Shown here piece by piece: positions 1 through 8,791 of a stretch of DNA of 64,000 nt. Location: assembly GCF_026241165.1 (NCBI RefSeq), contig NZ_JAPFQN010000003.1, forward strand, positions 434,001 through 498,000. The letters run 5' to 3'. The first letter of the stretch is position 1; every line of letters starts with the position of its first letter. Source of the stretch: Mangrovivirga halotolerans. GTDB taxonomy: Bacteria; Bacteroidota; Bacteroidia; Cytophagales; Cyclobacteriaceae. Both the position numbers and the translations under genes were made by a program. The notes below the pieces were generated by a model. It saw only the letters and a program-made list of their open reading frames with translations, had not been told where the DNA came from and made no database searches.

Positions 1-1
1 T

Positions 2-169
2 GTTTGCCGTAGAGCTGAAAGAGCTGTAGTGCTTCTTAATGAACATCAGGCTCTCGATAAAAAGGTTATCCATTATCTAAATCGCCTTTCCGATTATCTT
101 TTCGTTCTGTCCAGAATGAATTCCAAAGAATTAAATGCGACAGAAACACCCTGGGTTCCCGAAAAATAA
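2..169 (+). CDS. Cob(I)yrinic acid a,c-diamide adenosyltransferase, PduO type (3' end only)
   Basis: This is the last 55 residues of a gene that begins outside the window. Frame 2 reads through to TAA at 167-169. The fragment carries CRRAER near its visible start and [10 protein letters not shown] about twenty residues later, which together are the C-terminal helical signature of PduO-type ATP:corrinoid adenosyltransferases. These enzymes transfer the 5'-deoxyadenosyl group of ATP to cob(I)alamin in the cytoplasm. Only the terminal helices are visible, so the ATP-binding N-terminus cannot be checked. The family call rests on motif recognition. It lies upstream of ilvE with a 206-base gap and a separate ilvE promoter, so co-transcription is unlikely. 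Confidence 0.8.
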   Translation, partial: VCRRAERAVVLLNEHQALDKKVIHYLNRLSDYLFVLSRMNSKELNATETPWVPEK

Positions 170-288
170 ATCTCTTTCTAATAAACAGGGCTTTGAAATT
201 TTATTTTGTCATTAAGATAAAAAATCAAATTCGTCAATATTTAATTTTGACAGAACAATAGAAGTCTCCTTTTTATTATTGATAATCA

Positions 289-320
289 TTGGGTTTCAAG
301 ATTTAAAATTGATATTTTTG
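289..320 (+). promoter_or_regulatory. Bacteroidota-type promoter of ilvE
   Basis: TTG at 289-291 and TATTTTTG at 313-320 match the Bacteroidota sigma factor consensus TTG / TAnnTTTG with a 21-base spacer. The ATG of ilvE is 55 bases beyond the -7 box, giving a leader of about 50 nt. Confidence 0.65.
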
Positions 321-375
321 CACATATTTTAAGTGAAGATAATAATCTTCAATATTGAACCCGAAATAACCCGTC

Positions 376-1440
376 ATGACCGAAACTATTGATATTAAAG
401 TAACAAAGATAAAGGAGTCAAAACTTCCGGGAGTTGATTTTGATAATATCCCATTTGGTCGAATTTACACAGACCATATGTTTATGGCCGACTACAAAGA
501 TGGTAAGTGGCAAAACTTTGAAATCTTACCTTACGGTCCTTTAGAACTTGATCCGGCAACAACCACCTTGCATTACGCACAATCTATTTTCGAAGGATTG
601 AAAGCTTATAAATCAGAGTCAGGAGAAACTTTAGTTTTCAGACCTTTCGCAAATTTCGAAAGATTAAATAAATCAGCTGAAAGAATGTGTATTCCTGAAG
701 TTCCTAAGGAATTATATGAACAAGGAATGAGAGCCTTGCTCGAGATCGATAATGACTGGATTCCCAATGAGGTAGGCAAATCGTTATATATTCGTCCATT
801 TGTTTTTGGTACTGATGATTTTATTGGTATCCGTCCTTCTGATAATTATAAATTTATAATCATCACGTGTCCGGTAGGATCATATTACGCTGAACCTGTA
901 AGTGTAAAAATTGAAACACATTTTACCAGGGCTGCAAAAGGAGGAGTTGGATATGCAAAAACTGCGGGTAACTATGCAGCATCTTTGTATCCTGCAAAGT
1001 TGGCTGCTGAGGAAGGATATCAGCAATTGATCTGGACCGATGGAAAAGAGCATAAGTATATTGAAGAGTCTGGAACAATGAATATCATGTTTAGAATCGA
1101 TGATACATTGATCACTCCGCATCCGGGAGACTCGGTTTTACCAGGTATCACAAGAGATAGTGTCCTTAAGTTAGCAAGAGATTGGGGGGTTAAGGTTGAA
1201 GAGAGAAAGATTTCTGTAGAAGAAGTGGTGAAAGCAGCTCAGGAAGGTAGAATTCAGGAAGCTTTCGGAACAGGTACAGCAGCAACTATTGCTCATATAA
1301 AAAAGATCGGATATGAAGGAGCAAATTATGAATTGCCTCCGATCAGTGAAAGAGAATGGTCAAACAAATTTCTTAGAGAACTTGATATGATAAAATATGG
1401 TCAAGCAGAGGATAAGTTTGGCTGGAATTATAAATTATAA
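376..1440 (+). CDS. ilvE: Branched-chain amino acid aminotransferase
   Basis: A class IV PLP-dependent aminotransferase of 354 residues, the usual length for the longer IlvE form. It interconverts leucine, isoleucine or valine with their 2-oxo acids using 2-oxoglutarate/glutamate in the cytoplasm. The PLP lysine is Lys195 in GYAKTAGNYAAS, and the downstream EESGTMNIMF segment is the cofactor-phosphate and substrate loop typical of branched-chain rather than D-amino acid enzymes. GTGTAA follows near the C-terminus. The ATG at 376 places the conserved N-terminal strand at the right distance and fits the upstream promoter. A strong hairpin follows the stop, so the gene is probably monocistronic. 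Confidence 0.95.
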   Translation: MTETIDIKVTKIKESKLPGVDFDNIPFGRIYTDHMFMADYKDGKWQNFEILPYGPLELDPATTTLHYAQSIFEGLKAYKSESGETLVFRPFANFERLNKSAERMCIPEVPKELYEQGMRALLEIDNDWIPNEVGKSLYIRPFVFGTDDFIGIRPSDNYKFIIITCPVGSYYAEPVSVKIETHFTRAAKGGVGYAKTAGNYAASLYPAKLAAEEGYQQLIWTDGKEHKYIEESGTMNIMFRIDDTLITPHPGDSVLPGITRDSVLKLARDWGVKVEERKISVEEVVKAAQEGRIQEAFGTGTAATIAHIKKIGYEGANYELPPISEREWSNKFLRELDMIKYGQAEDKFGWNYKL

Positions 1441-1462
1441 AGATTTTTAAAGTTTTTTAATG

Positions 1463-1492
1463 AAAATCACGGCCAGTGGTCGTGATTTTTTT
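1463..1492 (+). terminator. Rho-independent terminator of ilvE
   Basis: Stem ATCACGGCC / GGTCGTGAT (one G-U pair) with an AGT loop, extended by A/T pairs and followed by a run of seven T. It sits 22 bases after the ilvE stop. Confidence 0.85.
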
Positions 1493-1581
1493 GTGAATAA
1501 TAAGTTAATTACCTTAAAATTGACAAAGGTATTTACCGCTATATTTATAAAAAAAATAATCACTAAGATAAATTCTCTTCT

Positions 1582-2094
1582 ATGAGATCCACACTGATTT
1601 TATTCATTTTGATTTTTTCGTTTTCGATAACCTTTGGCCAACAGTTTATCAGAATTAGTAATAAATCTGGTTCAAAGAGAAAAGTAATCAATGTTGGAGA
1701 TCCCTTTATATATAAATTATATGGTGATGAAACCGTATACAGGGATCAATTAGTAAGTGTGACTGATTCTACTTTTCAATTGACTTACGAAACATTAAAA
1801 CCCGAGGAGGTTCAGGTCGTTTATAAAAATGAAACTAATTATATGGATAGGTTATCAGGATATTTAATAGCTGGAGGCGCAATCCTGGTAGCAATAGATT
1901 TCGTAAATATTAGGATAGTTAATAATGCTGAATTTGAGCCTAGTAGCGGAATTTTTATTGTAGGAGGAGCCATGGTTGGAACCGGTCTTATATATAAACT
2001 TCTGCGAAGAAGAAAATACAGGCTTGATAAAAGATGGGATATGAATCTCATAAATATTGACAGTTTTCAGGATGTATCAAATGGATCTAAATAA
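1582..2094 (+). CDS. Small envelope protein of unknown function
   Basis: A 170-residue protein that I do not recognise. Residues 1-19 form a signal peptide (basic start, hydrophobic core with repeated Ile/Phe, ending in TFGQ). A polar, probably beta-rich stretch with a YGDETVYRDQLVSVTDSTFQ segment follows. There are then two hydrophobic glycine-rich segments at about residues 93-113 and 124-140, followed by a strongly basic RRRKYRLDKRW patch. The layout suggests an exported protein anchored in the inner membrane. It lies alone between the ilvE terminator and the prfB promoter. The RDQLV/DSTFQL pattern resembles small periplasmic proteins common in Cytophagales, but I infer no function. Confidence 0.75.
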   Translation: MRSTLILFILIFSFSITFGQQFIRISNKSGSKRKVINVGDPFIYKLYGDETVYRDQLVSVTDSTFQLTYETLKPEEVQVVYKNETNYMDRLSGYLIAGGAILVAIDFVNIRIVNNAEFEPSSGIFIVGGAMVGTGLIYKLLRRRKYRLDKRWDMNLINIDSFQDVSNGSK

Positions 2095-2125
2095 CTACCT
2101 TTTTCAGGATTAGCCAAATTGTTCA

Positions 2126-2133
2126 TAACTTTG
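2126..2133 (+). promoter_or_regulatory. -7 box of the prfB promoter
   Basis: TAACTTTG matches TAnnTTTG exactly and lies 40 bases before the prfB ATG. No good TTG was found 17-23 bases upstream, so only the -7 element is supported. Confidence 0.5.
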
Positions 2134-2172
2134 CATCAGATAAAATAATCGAATAATTTTTTATTAATATAT

Positions 2173-3286
2173 ATGACTTCAGATCAGCTTAAGAGTGTAA
2201 AGGCCAGAGTAGAGGCCTTGAGGGGGTATCTTTGACTACGATAAGAAAGTAGACGAAATCAAAGAAATGGAAGATCTTTCCGCCCAACCCGATTTCTGGA
2301 ATGATCCGGAAGAGGCGGAGAAAGTAATGAAAAAAATGAGGTCCCTCAGACAATGGACCAAGGCATTTGATAGTATAGATACAATGTATGGTGATGTGGA
2401 AACACTTCATGAATTTTATACTATGGACGAAGCCTCAGAAGAAGAAGTAAATGAAAGTTATCAGAAGCTTGAAGATGCTCTGGAAGAGCTTGAGTTTAAG
2501 AGAATGCTTTCAAATGAGGAAGATCAGTTAAGTGCCATGATGGAGATCAATCCGGGAGCTGGTGGAACCGAAAGCCAGGATTGGGCAGACATTCTGATGA
2601 GGATGTATGTTATGTGGGGGGAGAAGAACGGCTTTAAGGTAAGGGAAGTAAACTATCAGCCTGGTGATACTGCTGGTCTTAAGTCAGCGACTCTTGAATT
2701 TACGGGGGAGTTCGCCTATGGTTATCTCAAAGCAGAAACAGGAGTTCACAGACTAGTAAGAATATCCCCTTTTGATAGCGGAGGAAGAAGACATACTTCA
2801 TTTGCTTCAGTTTATGTTTATCCATTGGTTGATGATTCTATTAGTATTGACATCAATCCTTCTGATATTACCTGGGAAACATTCCGTGCAGGTGGTAAAG
2901 GAGGTCAGAATGTAAACAAGGTAGAAACTGCTGTGCGATTAAGACACGCCCCTTCCGGAGTGGTTGTAGAATGTCAGCAGGAAAGAAGCCAGTTGCAAAA
3001 TAAGGAGAAAGCAATGAATATGCTTCGCTCCAGACTATATCAAATCGAGATAGAAAAGCGTAATAAGGCTAAAGAAGAGGTAGAAAGTTCGAAAATGGCA
3101 ATCGATTTTGGTAGCCAGATCAGAAACTATGTTCTCCATCCTTATAAATTGATAAAGGATGCCAGAACAGGCGTTGAACGGACAGACGTACAAAATGTAC
3201 TTGATGGAGATATTAATGATTATATAAAAGCATTCCTGATGGGTAAAAAGTACGATAAACACGGCGAAAATACTGAGGAAGTATGA
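2173..3286 (+). CDS. prfB: Peptide chain release factor 2, expressed by +1 programmed frameshifting
   Basis: RF2 recognises UGA and UAA stop codons and triggers peptide release on the ribosome. ATG at 2173 opens a 20-codon frame ending CTT TGA (2230-2235). Reading continues in the +1 frame from GAC at 2234, giving about 370 residues in total, a normal RF2 length. The junction AGGGGGTATCTTTGAC (2221-2236) is the classical RF2 autoregulatory site: internal Shine-Dalgarno, slippery CUU and in-frame UGA. The protein has the stop-codon recognition motif SPF in RISPFDSGG and the catalytic GGQ in GGKGGQN. A start at the ATG of 2267 in the main frame would lose the N-terminal helix. The gene ends in UGA and overlaps the next start by 4 bases. 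Confidence 0.96.
2221..2236 (+). promoter_or_regulatory. Programmed +1 ribosomal frameshift site in prfB
   Basis: AGGGGG (2221-2226), spacer TAT, slippery CTT (2230-2232), stop TGA (2233-2235) and a 3' C at 2236. When RF2 is scarce the ribosome pauses at UGA, slips one base forward and makes full-length RF2. The site is letter-for-letter the Escherichia coli arrangement. Confidence 0.95.
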
Positions 3287-4416
3287 GCATGAGGGTCGAT
3301 ATGGTCGACCTGAAAAGGCAACATGCCTCATTAAGGAATGATATCCATACTGCCCTGGATGATATCATGGATGAATCCATGTTTATCCAGGGCTCGTTTG
3401 TTAATAAGTTTGAGGAAAATATCTCAAAATTTCAGGGTGTAGAGCATTGTATTGGCTGTGGCTCAGGTACCGGAGCTCTGATTTTAGCATTAAAAGCATT
3501 AAAAGTCAGACGTGGTGATCAAGTGATAATTCCAGCAAATGGTCATGTGTCTGCTGTTGAGGCAGTACTGTTGTGCGGGGGGAGACCTGTGTTTGCAGAT
3601 GTTGATCCTGAGACATTTTCCCTGACTAGAGAATCGATCCTTCCTCTGATAAATAAAAAGACTGTTGGAATCATAACAGTTCATTTATATGGGCAGGCCA
3701 TTCCTTTGAATGATCTGGCTGACCTGAAAGATGAGCATAAATTATGGATACTGGAAGATGCAGCCCAGGCAATAGGCAGTAAGTGGGAAGATCCTGATAC
3801 AGGCAAAGCTATTCCTGCAGGAGGATATGGTGAAGTTTCTGCTTTTTCATTTTATCCAACTAAAAACCTTGGTGCTTTAGGTGATTCGGGTGCTTGCATG
3901 ACGAATGATGAAAAACTTGCCCGTCAGATCAGAATGATTGGTGATCATGGGCAAATAGAAAAAGATTTTCATGTATTGCCAGGGACAAATTCCAGGTTAG
4001 ATAATTTACAGGCTGCTATTTTAGATATTAAGCTAAAGCATTTGAACGATTTAATAGAAATACGCAGATCGAATGCAAGGAGGTATTTTGTAGAATTGAA
4101 TCCGAATGGGAATTTCAGTCTGCCATTTGAACATCCACAGAGTTATCATACCTTTCATCAATTTGTATTGACATTTAAAAATCAAAAAAGGGATGAGTTC
4201 CGTGAATATTTAAAAAGTAAGGGTGTCCAAACTCAGATTCATTACCCGGTTGCACTCAATAATCAACCTGCTTTCAGAAGATATGTTAAGAAAGAAAATG
4301 ATTTAACAAATAGTAATTGGTTAGTAAATAATATAGTTTCAATTCCAATTCATTCAGAACTCAGTCAAGAAGAAGTTAATTATGTGATTGAAACAATTAA
4401 TACATTTTGTAGGTAG
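3283..4416 (+). CDS. DegT/DnrJ/EryC1/StrS family sugar aminotransferase
   Basis: A 377-residue PLP enzyme of the family that transfers an amino group to nucleotide-linked keto-sugars in surface glycan biosynthesis. The conserved [14 protein letters not shown] cofactor loop is at about residues 59-72 and EDAAQAIG carries the pyridine-contacting Asp. [15 protein letters not shown] holds the Schiff-base lysine Lys194. RMIGDHGQ and [10 protein letters not shown] are family hallmarks. Its ATG overlaps the prfB UGA (ATGA), so translation is probably coupled to RF2 termination. It stands at the edge of the surface-glycan region together with a NeuD-type acyltransferase two genes on. That pairing is typical of amino-sugar acylation pathways, but the specific sugar cannot be inferred. 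Confidence 0.9.
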   Translation: MSMRVDMVDLKRQHASLRNDIHTALDDIMDESMFIQGSFVNKFEENISKFQGVEHCIGCGSGTGALILALKALKVRRGDQVIIPANGHVSAVEAVLLCGGRPVFADVDPETFSLTRESILPLINKKTVGIITVHLYGQAIPLNDLADLKDEHKLWILEDAAQAIGSKWEDPDTGKAIPAGGYGEVSAFSFYPTKNLGALGDSGACMTNDEKLARQIRMIGDHGQIEKDFHVLPGTNSRLDNLQAAILDIKLKHLNDLIEIRRSNARRYFVELNPNGNFSLPFEHPQSYHTFHQFVLTFKNQKRDEFREYLKSKGVQTQIHYPVALNNQPAFRRYVKKENDLTNSNWLVNNIVSIPIHSELSQEEVNYVIETINTFCR

Positions 4417-4490
4417 TAAACCAAGAGTATTTTCTGCTTTCCGGGTTCATAAAGCAGGAAATAAATTGACTTTTGAACGTTATAACAAGG

Positions 4491-5696
4491 ATGGATAGAA
4501 AAATACTATATTTAATTTTTATAAGTTTTGCTGTTTTTTTTAATGGTAGTGCACAGACTGAGGATTCAATTTTTATATTGCTGGAAAATCCTAAAGTTCA
4601 GATCGAATCTACTGATGCAGTAAATAATCTTTATAATTTCAGATTTGAAAGAGCAGATTTGCAATTTGGCTGGTTGCAACAAGAATATCCATGGCATCCA
4701 CTTGGCTATTTTTTGAGAGGTTTGTCAGAATGGTGGAAAATATTGCCAAACATGCAGGATAAAAGTCGAGATGAAAGGTTTCATGCCTACATGGATTCGG
4801 CAATATATCTAGCAGAATTTCTTTATAAAAAGCCACCTAACAAGATCGAGGCATCATTCTTTTTGGCGGCTGCTTATGGATTTAAAGGCAGGCTTCTAAG
4901 TGAAAGAGAAGAATGGATAAGGGCTGCTTCTGCAGGTAAAAAAGCATTGAAATATCTTGAAGACTCTGAAGAATACACGAATCTCAGTCCTGAATTCCTA
5001 TTTGGTCATGCACTCTATAATTATTATTCAGTGTGGATACCAGATAATTATCCAGCGCTAAAACCCATTTTATTATTTTTTAAAAAGGGAGATAAAGAAC
5101 TGGGTATTAAGCAGCTTAGGGAAGTAGCTAATAATGCCTTTTATACAAGGACTGAAGCACAGCACTTTCTGGTAAAAATCCTTAATTCAGAAAAGAAAAA
5201 TAAGAGTGAGGCTCTTTTGGTTGCAAAGCTTTTAATGGATACATATCCACAGAATTCAGTTTTCATGATGTATTATGCCAGACTTCTATATAATTCCGGA
5301 CGCTGGACACAAATGGTACCCGTTTGTGATACGATCATGACCAGGATTGATGCCAATGAATTTGGTTATGGTCCATGGGCCGGGAAATATGCAGCTTTTT
5401 TTCTAGGTGAGCATTATAAGGCAAAAAGAGAAAATGAAAAAGCTAAATATTATTATCGCAGGGCGATAGATTTTGGAGAAGTTGGAGAAATGGAGGAGTC
5501 TGGTTACCATTTGTATAGTCTGTTAAACTTACTTCGAATAGCTGATGAAGAAGGTGATCATGAGGTTGCTGAAGAATATGTTGAAGCAATTAAAGATAAT
5601 TCTGATCGAAAACACCCGGCTAATAAAGCTGCAAGAAAATATCTGAAGGAAAGAAGAAAAGAGAAAAAAGAAGGTAAATTTTTAGGAATTTTTTAA
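4491..5696 (+). CDS. Exported TPR-like repeat protein
   Basis: About 401 residues from the ATG at 4491. An upstream in-frame TTG at 4473 would add six residues ahead of the signal peptide and is less likely. The N-terminus has a signal peptide ending near NGSAQ. The rest is helical, with tetratricopeptide-like pairs in the C-terminal half (FMMYYARLLYNSGRWTQMV, YAAFFLGEHYKAKRENEKAK, LLNLLRIADEEGDHEVAEEY). The C-terminus is very basic. Its role is unknown. The family resembles periplasmic tetratricopeptide proteins that scaffold envelope complexes. It sits between the DegT and NeuD-like genes, 8 bases before the latter, so it is probably co-transcribed with the glycan genes. Confidence 0.8.
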   Translation: MDRKILYLIFISFAVFFNGSAQTEDSIFILLENPKVQIESTDAVNNLYNFRFERADLQFGWLQQEYPWHPLGYFLRGLSEWWKILPNMQDKSRDERFHAYMDSAIYLAEFLYKKPPNKIEASFFLAAAYGFKGRLLSEREEWIRAASAGKKALKYLEDSEEYTNLSPEFLFGHALYNYYSVWIPDNYPALKPILLFFKKGDKELGIKQLREVANNAFYTRTEAQHFLVKILNSEKKNKSEALLVAKLLMDTYPQNSVFMMYYARLLYNSGRWTQMVPVCDTIMTRIDANEFGYGPWAGKYAAFFLGEHYKAKRENEKAKYYYRRAIDFGEVGEMEESGYHLYSLLNLLRIADEEGDHEVAEEYVEAIKDNSDRKHPANKAARKYLKERRKEKKEGKFLGIF

Positions 5697-5704
5697 TTTC
5701 CCAT

Positions 5705-6337
5705 ATGGAAAAAATTGTTTTGATCGGTGGGGGAGGGCATTGCCGTTCTGTCATTGATGTGATTGAGAGCCAGGGAAAGTATGAGATTGCCGAAATACTT
5801 GATGTAGAAGAAAAGTTAGGTAATCAAATTTTAGATTACAAAATATCAGCAAAAGATACAGATATACCGGATTTAGCCAGAAAGTATGATAATTTTTTGA
5901 TTACAATCGGGCAGATTCATTCCGCTAAAATCAGAATTAAGTTTTACAAAGAATTAAAAAGATTTGGGGCAAATCTACCTGTAATAATTTCTCCGATTGC
6001 ACATGTGAGCAAGCACGCTACAGTAGGTGAGGGGTCTGTTATCATGCACGGGGCTATAGTTAATGCTGCAGCAAAAATAGGGATTAACAATATAATCAAT
6101 ACAAATTCAGTAGTTGAACATGATGCTTTCACAGGTTCTCATTGTCATATATCTACTGGAGCATTTTTAAATGGAGAGGCAATTTTAGGGGATGGTTCTT
6201 TTTTGGGAAGTGGAGCAAGAACTGCCCAATGTGTAGAGATTATTAAAGATACAGTCGTTGGGGCCTCAAGTTATGTGCACAAAAATATCACAGAGTCTGG
6301 TGTATATATTGGAGCGCCAGTCAAAAAAGTTAGCTAA
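5705..6337 (+). CDS. NeuD/PglD-type sugar O- or N-acyltransferase
   Basis: A 210-residue protein with two parts. The N-terminal Rossmann-like domain begins KIVLIGGGGHCRSVID. From about residue 95 a left-handed beta-helix of hexapeptide repeats follows (HVSKHATVGEGSVIMHGAIVN and later coils). His139 in VVEHDA fits the catalytic base position of PglD/NeuD enzymes, and SHCHISTGAFLNG is the usual following coil. Members acetylate amino-sugars on nucleotide carriers, or sialic acid, using acyl-CoA. The nearby DegT aminotransferase would supply an amino-sugar substrate, which is inference from context. The stop codon overlaps the next start by one base (TAATG). Confidence 0.88.
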   Translation: MEKIVLIGGGGHCRSVIDVIESQGKYEIAEILDVEEKLGNQILDYKISAKDTDIPDLARKYDNFLITIGQIHSAKIRIKFYKELKRFGANLPVIISPIAHVSKHATVGEGSVIMHGAIVNAAAKIGINNIINTNSVVEHDAFTGSHCHISTGAFLNGEAILGDGSFLGSGARTAQCVEIIKDTVVGASSYVHKNITESGVYIGAPVKKVS

Positions 6338-7668
6338 TGCAATTTAAAGATCTTTTGATCGGTCCGTTGTTTTTGATCATAATCATTGCAATTGCATGGA
6401 TGATCAGGCCTTCTGTGACCCAAAAAGAAGATCGAAAATACTTTTTTCCTGCACTTTTACTCAGACTATTTGGAGCCCTGGCACTAGGGTTACTATATGA
6501 TTTTTATTACGGAGGAGGTGATACACTTACCTTTCATAGGCATGGTAGCCGAATAATCTGGTCATCACTTTTCGATGATCTGGAAATCTGGTGGCAATTG
6601 ATGGCTCATCCAGGTGAGTATATGGCTAAATCTTTCGAATATGCGAGAAATATCTGGACGTTCAATGATCCTGCATCCTATTTTGTTGTGAGAACAGCTG
6701 CATTATTTGATACAATTACCTTTGGTAGTTATGTTGGAACTGCTTTTTGCTTTGCTTTTGTGGCTTTTTTAAGTCATTGGATGATGTATAGAGCCTTTTC
6801 GCGTTTATTTCCTGCCATACGTCGCTATATTGCCTATGCAGTTTTATTTATTCCATCAATCGTGTTTTGGGGGTCTGGGATATTAAAAGATACGATTACT
6901 TTAGCTGCTCTTAGCTGGCTTGTCTATTTCTTTATTGAATTCTTTATTCAAGGAAAACGGAGTATATGGTTGATTTTGTTAGCTGGATTATCAGCATATA
7001 CCTTGTTTTATGTAAAGATCTATATATTTTTGATTGCCGTGCCATGCTTATTGCTATGGTGGACTACTAAAAACATTTCAGTAATTAAGGATCCAATTCT
7101 TAAGGCATTAGCACTCCCTTTTTTAGGTGTAATATTAATTGTGGGCACATTTTATGCGATGCGTATAGTAGGAGAGCAAAATAGAAAATATAGTTTGGAT
7201 AATATTGCAGAGACAGTCCAGGTGCAAGCTTATGATATTGCCTATTGGACAGGGAAAGGGGCTGGGTCAACTTATGAATTGGGGGAACTGGATGGGACAT
7301 GGCAAAGTATGATTAAATTAGCACCACAGGCTATAAATGTTGCTTTATTTCGACCATATCCTTGGGAGGTAAGAAATCCTTTAATGGTTCTTTCAATGAT
7401 AGAGAGTCTGGGAATGTTACTTTTCACACTTTATATATTTACCAGAGCTGGTATTAGGGAGATGATTATTAATTTAAAACGACCCGAGGTGATATTTTGT
7501 CTGGCCTTTTCATTCGCTTTTGCTTTCGCTACAGGGATATCTACCTTCAATTTTGGTACCCTGTCAAGATATCGTATTCCTTTGCTTCCATTTTATGTGC
7601 TGGGATTGTTAATAATCTGGTATTACCAGGAAGAAAGGAAGTTTGAGAAGCAATTATCTTTCAGTTAA
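6337..7668 (+). CDS. Polytopic membrane protein, possible glycan polymerase or GT-C-like transferase
   Basis: A 443-residue integral membrane protein with roughly ten to twelve hydrophobic segments. A first extracytoplasmic loop carries GGGDTLTFHRHG (about residues 53-64). Another conserved-looking loop is GSGILKDT (about 180-187). Near the end, FGTLSRYRIPLLPFYV resembles the Arg-containing motif before a terminal helix in O-antigen polymerases and lipid-linked GT-C enzymes. No domain can be assigned with certainty. One-base overlap with the acyltransferase gene shows tight co-translation, and the neighbouring transferases support a role in glycan polymerisation or sugar transfer across the inner membrane. 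No Wzx flippase or Wzc/Wza export gene is visible nearby. Confidence 0.75.
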   Translation: MQFKDLLIGPLFLIIIIAIAWMIRPSVTQKEDRKYFFPALLLRLFGALALGLLYDFYYGGGDTLTFHRHGSRIIWSSLFDDLEIWWQLMAHPGEYMAKSFEYARNIWTFNDPASYFVVRTAALFDTITFGSYVGTAFCFAFVAFLSHWMMYRAFSRLFPAIRRYIAYAVLFIPSIVFWGSGILKDTITLAALSWLVYFFIEFFIQGKRSIWLILLAGLSAYTLFYVKIYIFLIAVPCLLLWWTTKNISVIKDPILKALALPFLGVILIVGTFYAMRIVGEQNRKYSLDNIAETVQVQAYDIAYWTGKGAGSTYELGELDGTWQSMIKLAPQAINVALFRPYPWEVRNPLMVLSMIESLGMLLFTLYIFTRAGIREMIINLKRPEVIFCLAFSFAFAFATGISTFNFGTLSRYRIPLLPFYVLGLLIIWYYQEERKFEKQLSFS

Positions 7669-7745
7669 AAAAGAAATTTATCAAGAATTTATAGTTATGT
7701 TTTATTTATCTGTCGAAATATTACGGGAGATTGGTACACAACACT

Positions 7746-7753
7746 TAAATTTG
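7746..7753 (+). promoter_or_regulatory. Candidate -7 box upstream of the epimerase gene
   Basis: TAAATTTG fits TAnnTTTG and lies 33 bases before the ATG at 7787, within the longest gap of the glycan region (118 bases). No clear -33 TTG was found, so support is partial. Confidence 0.4.
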
Positions 7754-7786
7754 TTTTTTTAGAAAAATACAAAAACAAATTTTTTA

Positions 7787-8788
7787 ATGGCTAAATCATT
7801 AGTAACTGGTGGTGCTGGGTTTATCGGTGCACATGTTGTAGATAGTTTATTACAATTGGGGCATGAGGTAGTGGTCCTTGATGATCTTAGTGGTGGATTT
7901 ATCGAAAATGTAAATAAAAAAGCGCTATTCATTGAAGGATCAATATGTGATGATAATCTAATAAATGATCTATTCGAGAAACATAATTTTGATTATGTGT
8001 ATCATTTGGCAGCTTATGCAGCGGAAGGATTAAGCCATTTCATTAGAAAATTCAATTATAATAATAATTTAATGGGGAGCATTAACCTAATAAATGCTTC
8101 CGTGAAACATAAGATCAAGTGCTTTGTATTCACCTCATCTATTGCTGTATATGGCACTCAGGTGGTTCCAATGATCGAAACAGCTACTCCTATGCCTGAA
8201 GATCCTTATGGTGTTGCTAAGTATGCAATCGAATTGGATCTCAAATCAGCACATGAAATGTTTGGTCTTGACTATATAGTATTCAGGCCACATAATGTCT
8301 ATGGTTCGTTACAGAATATAGGAGACCGTTATAGAAATGTAATCGGAATATTCATGAACCAGTTAATGAAAGGCAATCCACTGACGGTATTTGGTGATGG
8401 AAGTCAAACAAGGGCTTTCAGCTACATTGATGACGTTGCTCCATATATTGCTAAAAGTGTAAATATTCCCGAAGCATATAATGAGGTATTCAATATCGGA
8501 GGTGATACTGATTATAGCGTAAAAGAATTAGCTGAAACCGTAATGAAAGTTATGGGAATTGAAGGTGAGGTAAGGAATCTAGAAGCCAGAAATGAGGTTA
8601 TTCATGCCTATGCTGATCACTCTAAAGCCCGAAAGGTTTTTGGAATCACACCGGACACAATAACTGACCTCGAAACCGGACTTACAAACATGGCAGAATG
8701 GGTTAAAATGAATGGGGTGAGAAAAACTCCAAAATTTGAGAATATAGAAATATTAGAAAACCTTCCCAAAGTGTGGTTAGAGGATTGA
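7787..8788 (+). CDS. NAD-dependent sugar epimerase/dehydratase (extended SDR, GalE/WbpP-like)
   Basis: A 333-residue extended short-chain dehydrogenase acting on nucleotide sugars. The N-terminal TGGAGFIGAH is the NAD-binding glycine motif, and DDLSGG and HLAAYA are usual for GalE-like proteins. The catalytic triad is visible as Ser in VFTSSIAVYG and Tyr/Lys in DPYGVAKYAIE. FRPHNVYG and GSQTRAFSYIDDV mark the substrate domain. It probably interconverts UDP-hexoses for the adjacent glycosyltransferases, but the exact substrate and reaction cannot be read from motifs. It starts a compact run: the next gene begins 3 bases after its stop. Confidence 0.88.
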   Translation: MAKSLVTGGAGFIGAHVVDSLLQLGHEVVVLDDLSGGFIENVNKKALFIEGSICDDNLINDLFEKHNFDYVYHLAAYAAEGLSHFIRKFNYNNNLMGSINLINASVKHKIKCFVFTSSIAVYGTQVVPMIETATPMPEDPYGVAKYAIELDLKSAHEMFGLDYIVFRPHNVYGSLQNIGDRYRNVIGIFMNQLMKGNPLTVFGDGSQTRAFSYIDDVAPYIAKSVNIPEAYNEVFNIGGDTDYSVKELAETVMKVMGIEGEVRNLEARNEVIHAYADHSKARKVFGITPDTITDLETGLTNMAEWVKMNGVRKTPKFENIEILENLPKVWLED

Positions 8789-8791
8789 TTT

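Noticed and set aside
4430-4463. Hairpin TTTCTGCTTT / AAAGCAGGAAA after the DegT gene
   Set aside because: It has a bulge and no T-run, so it is not a convincing terminator; it may be chance.
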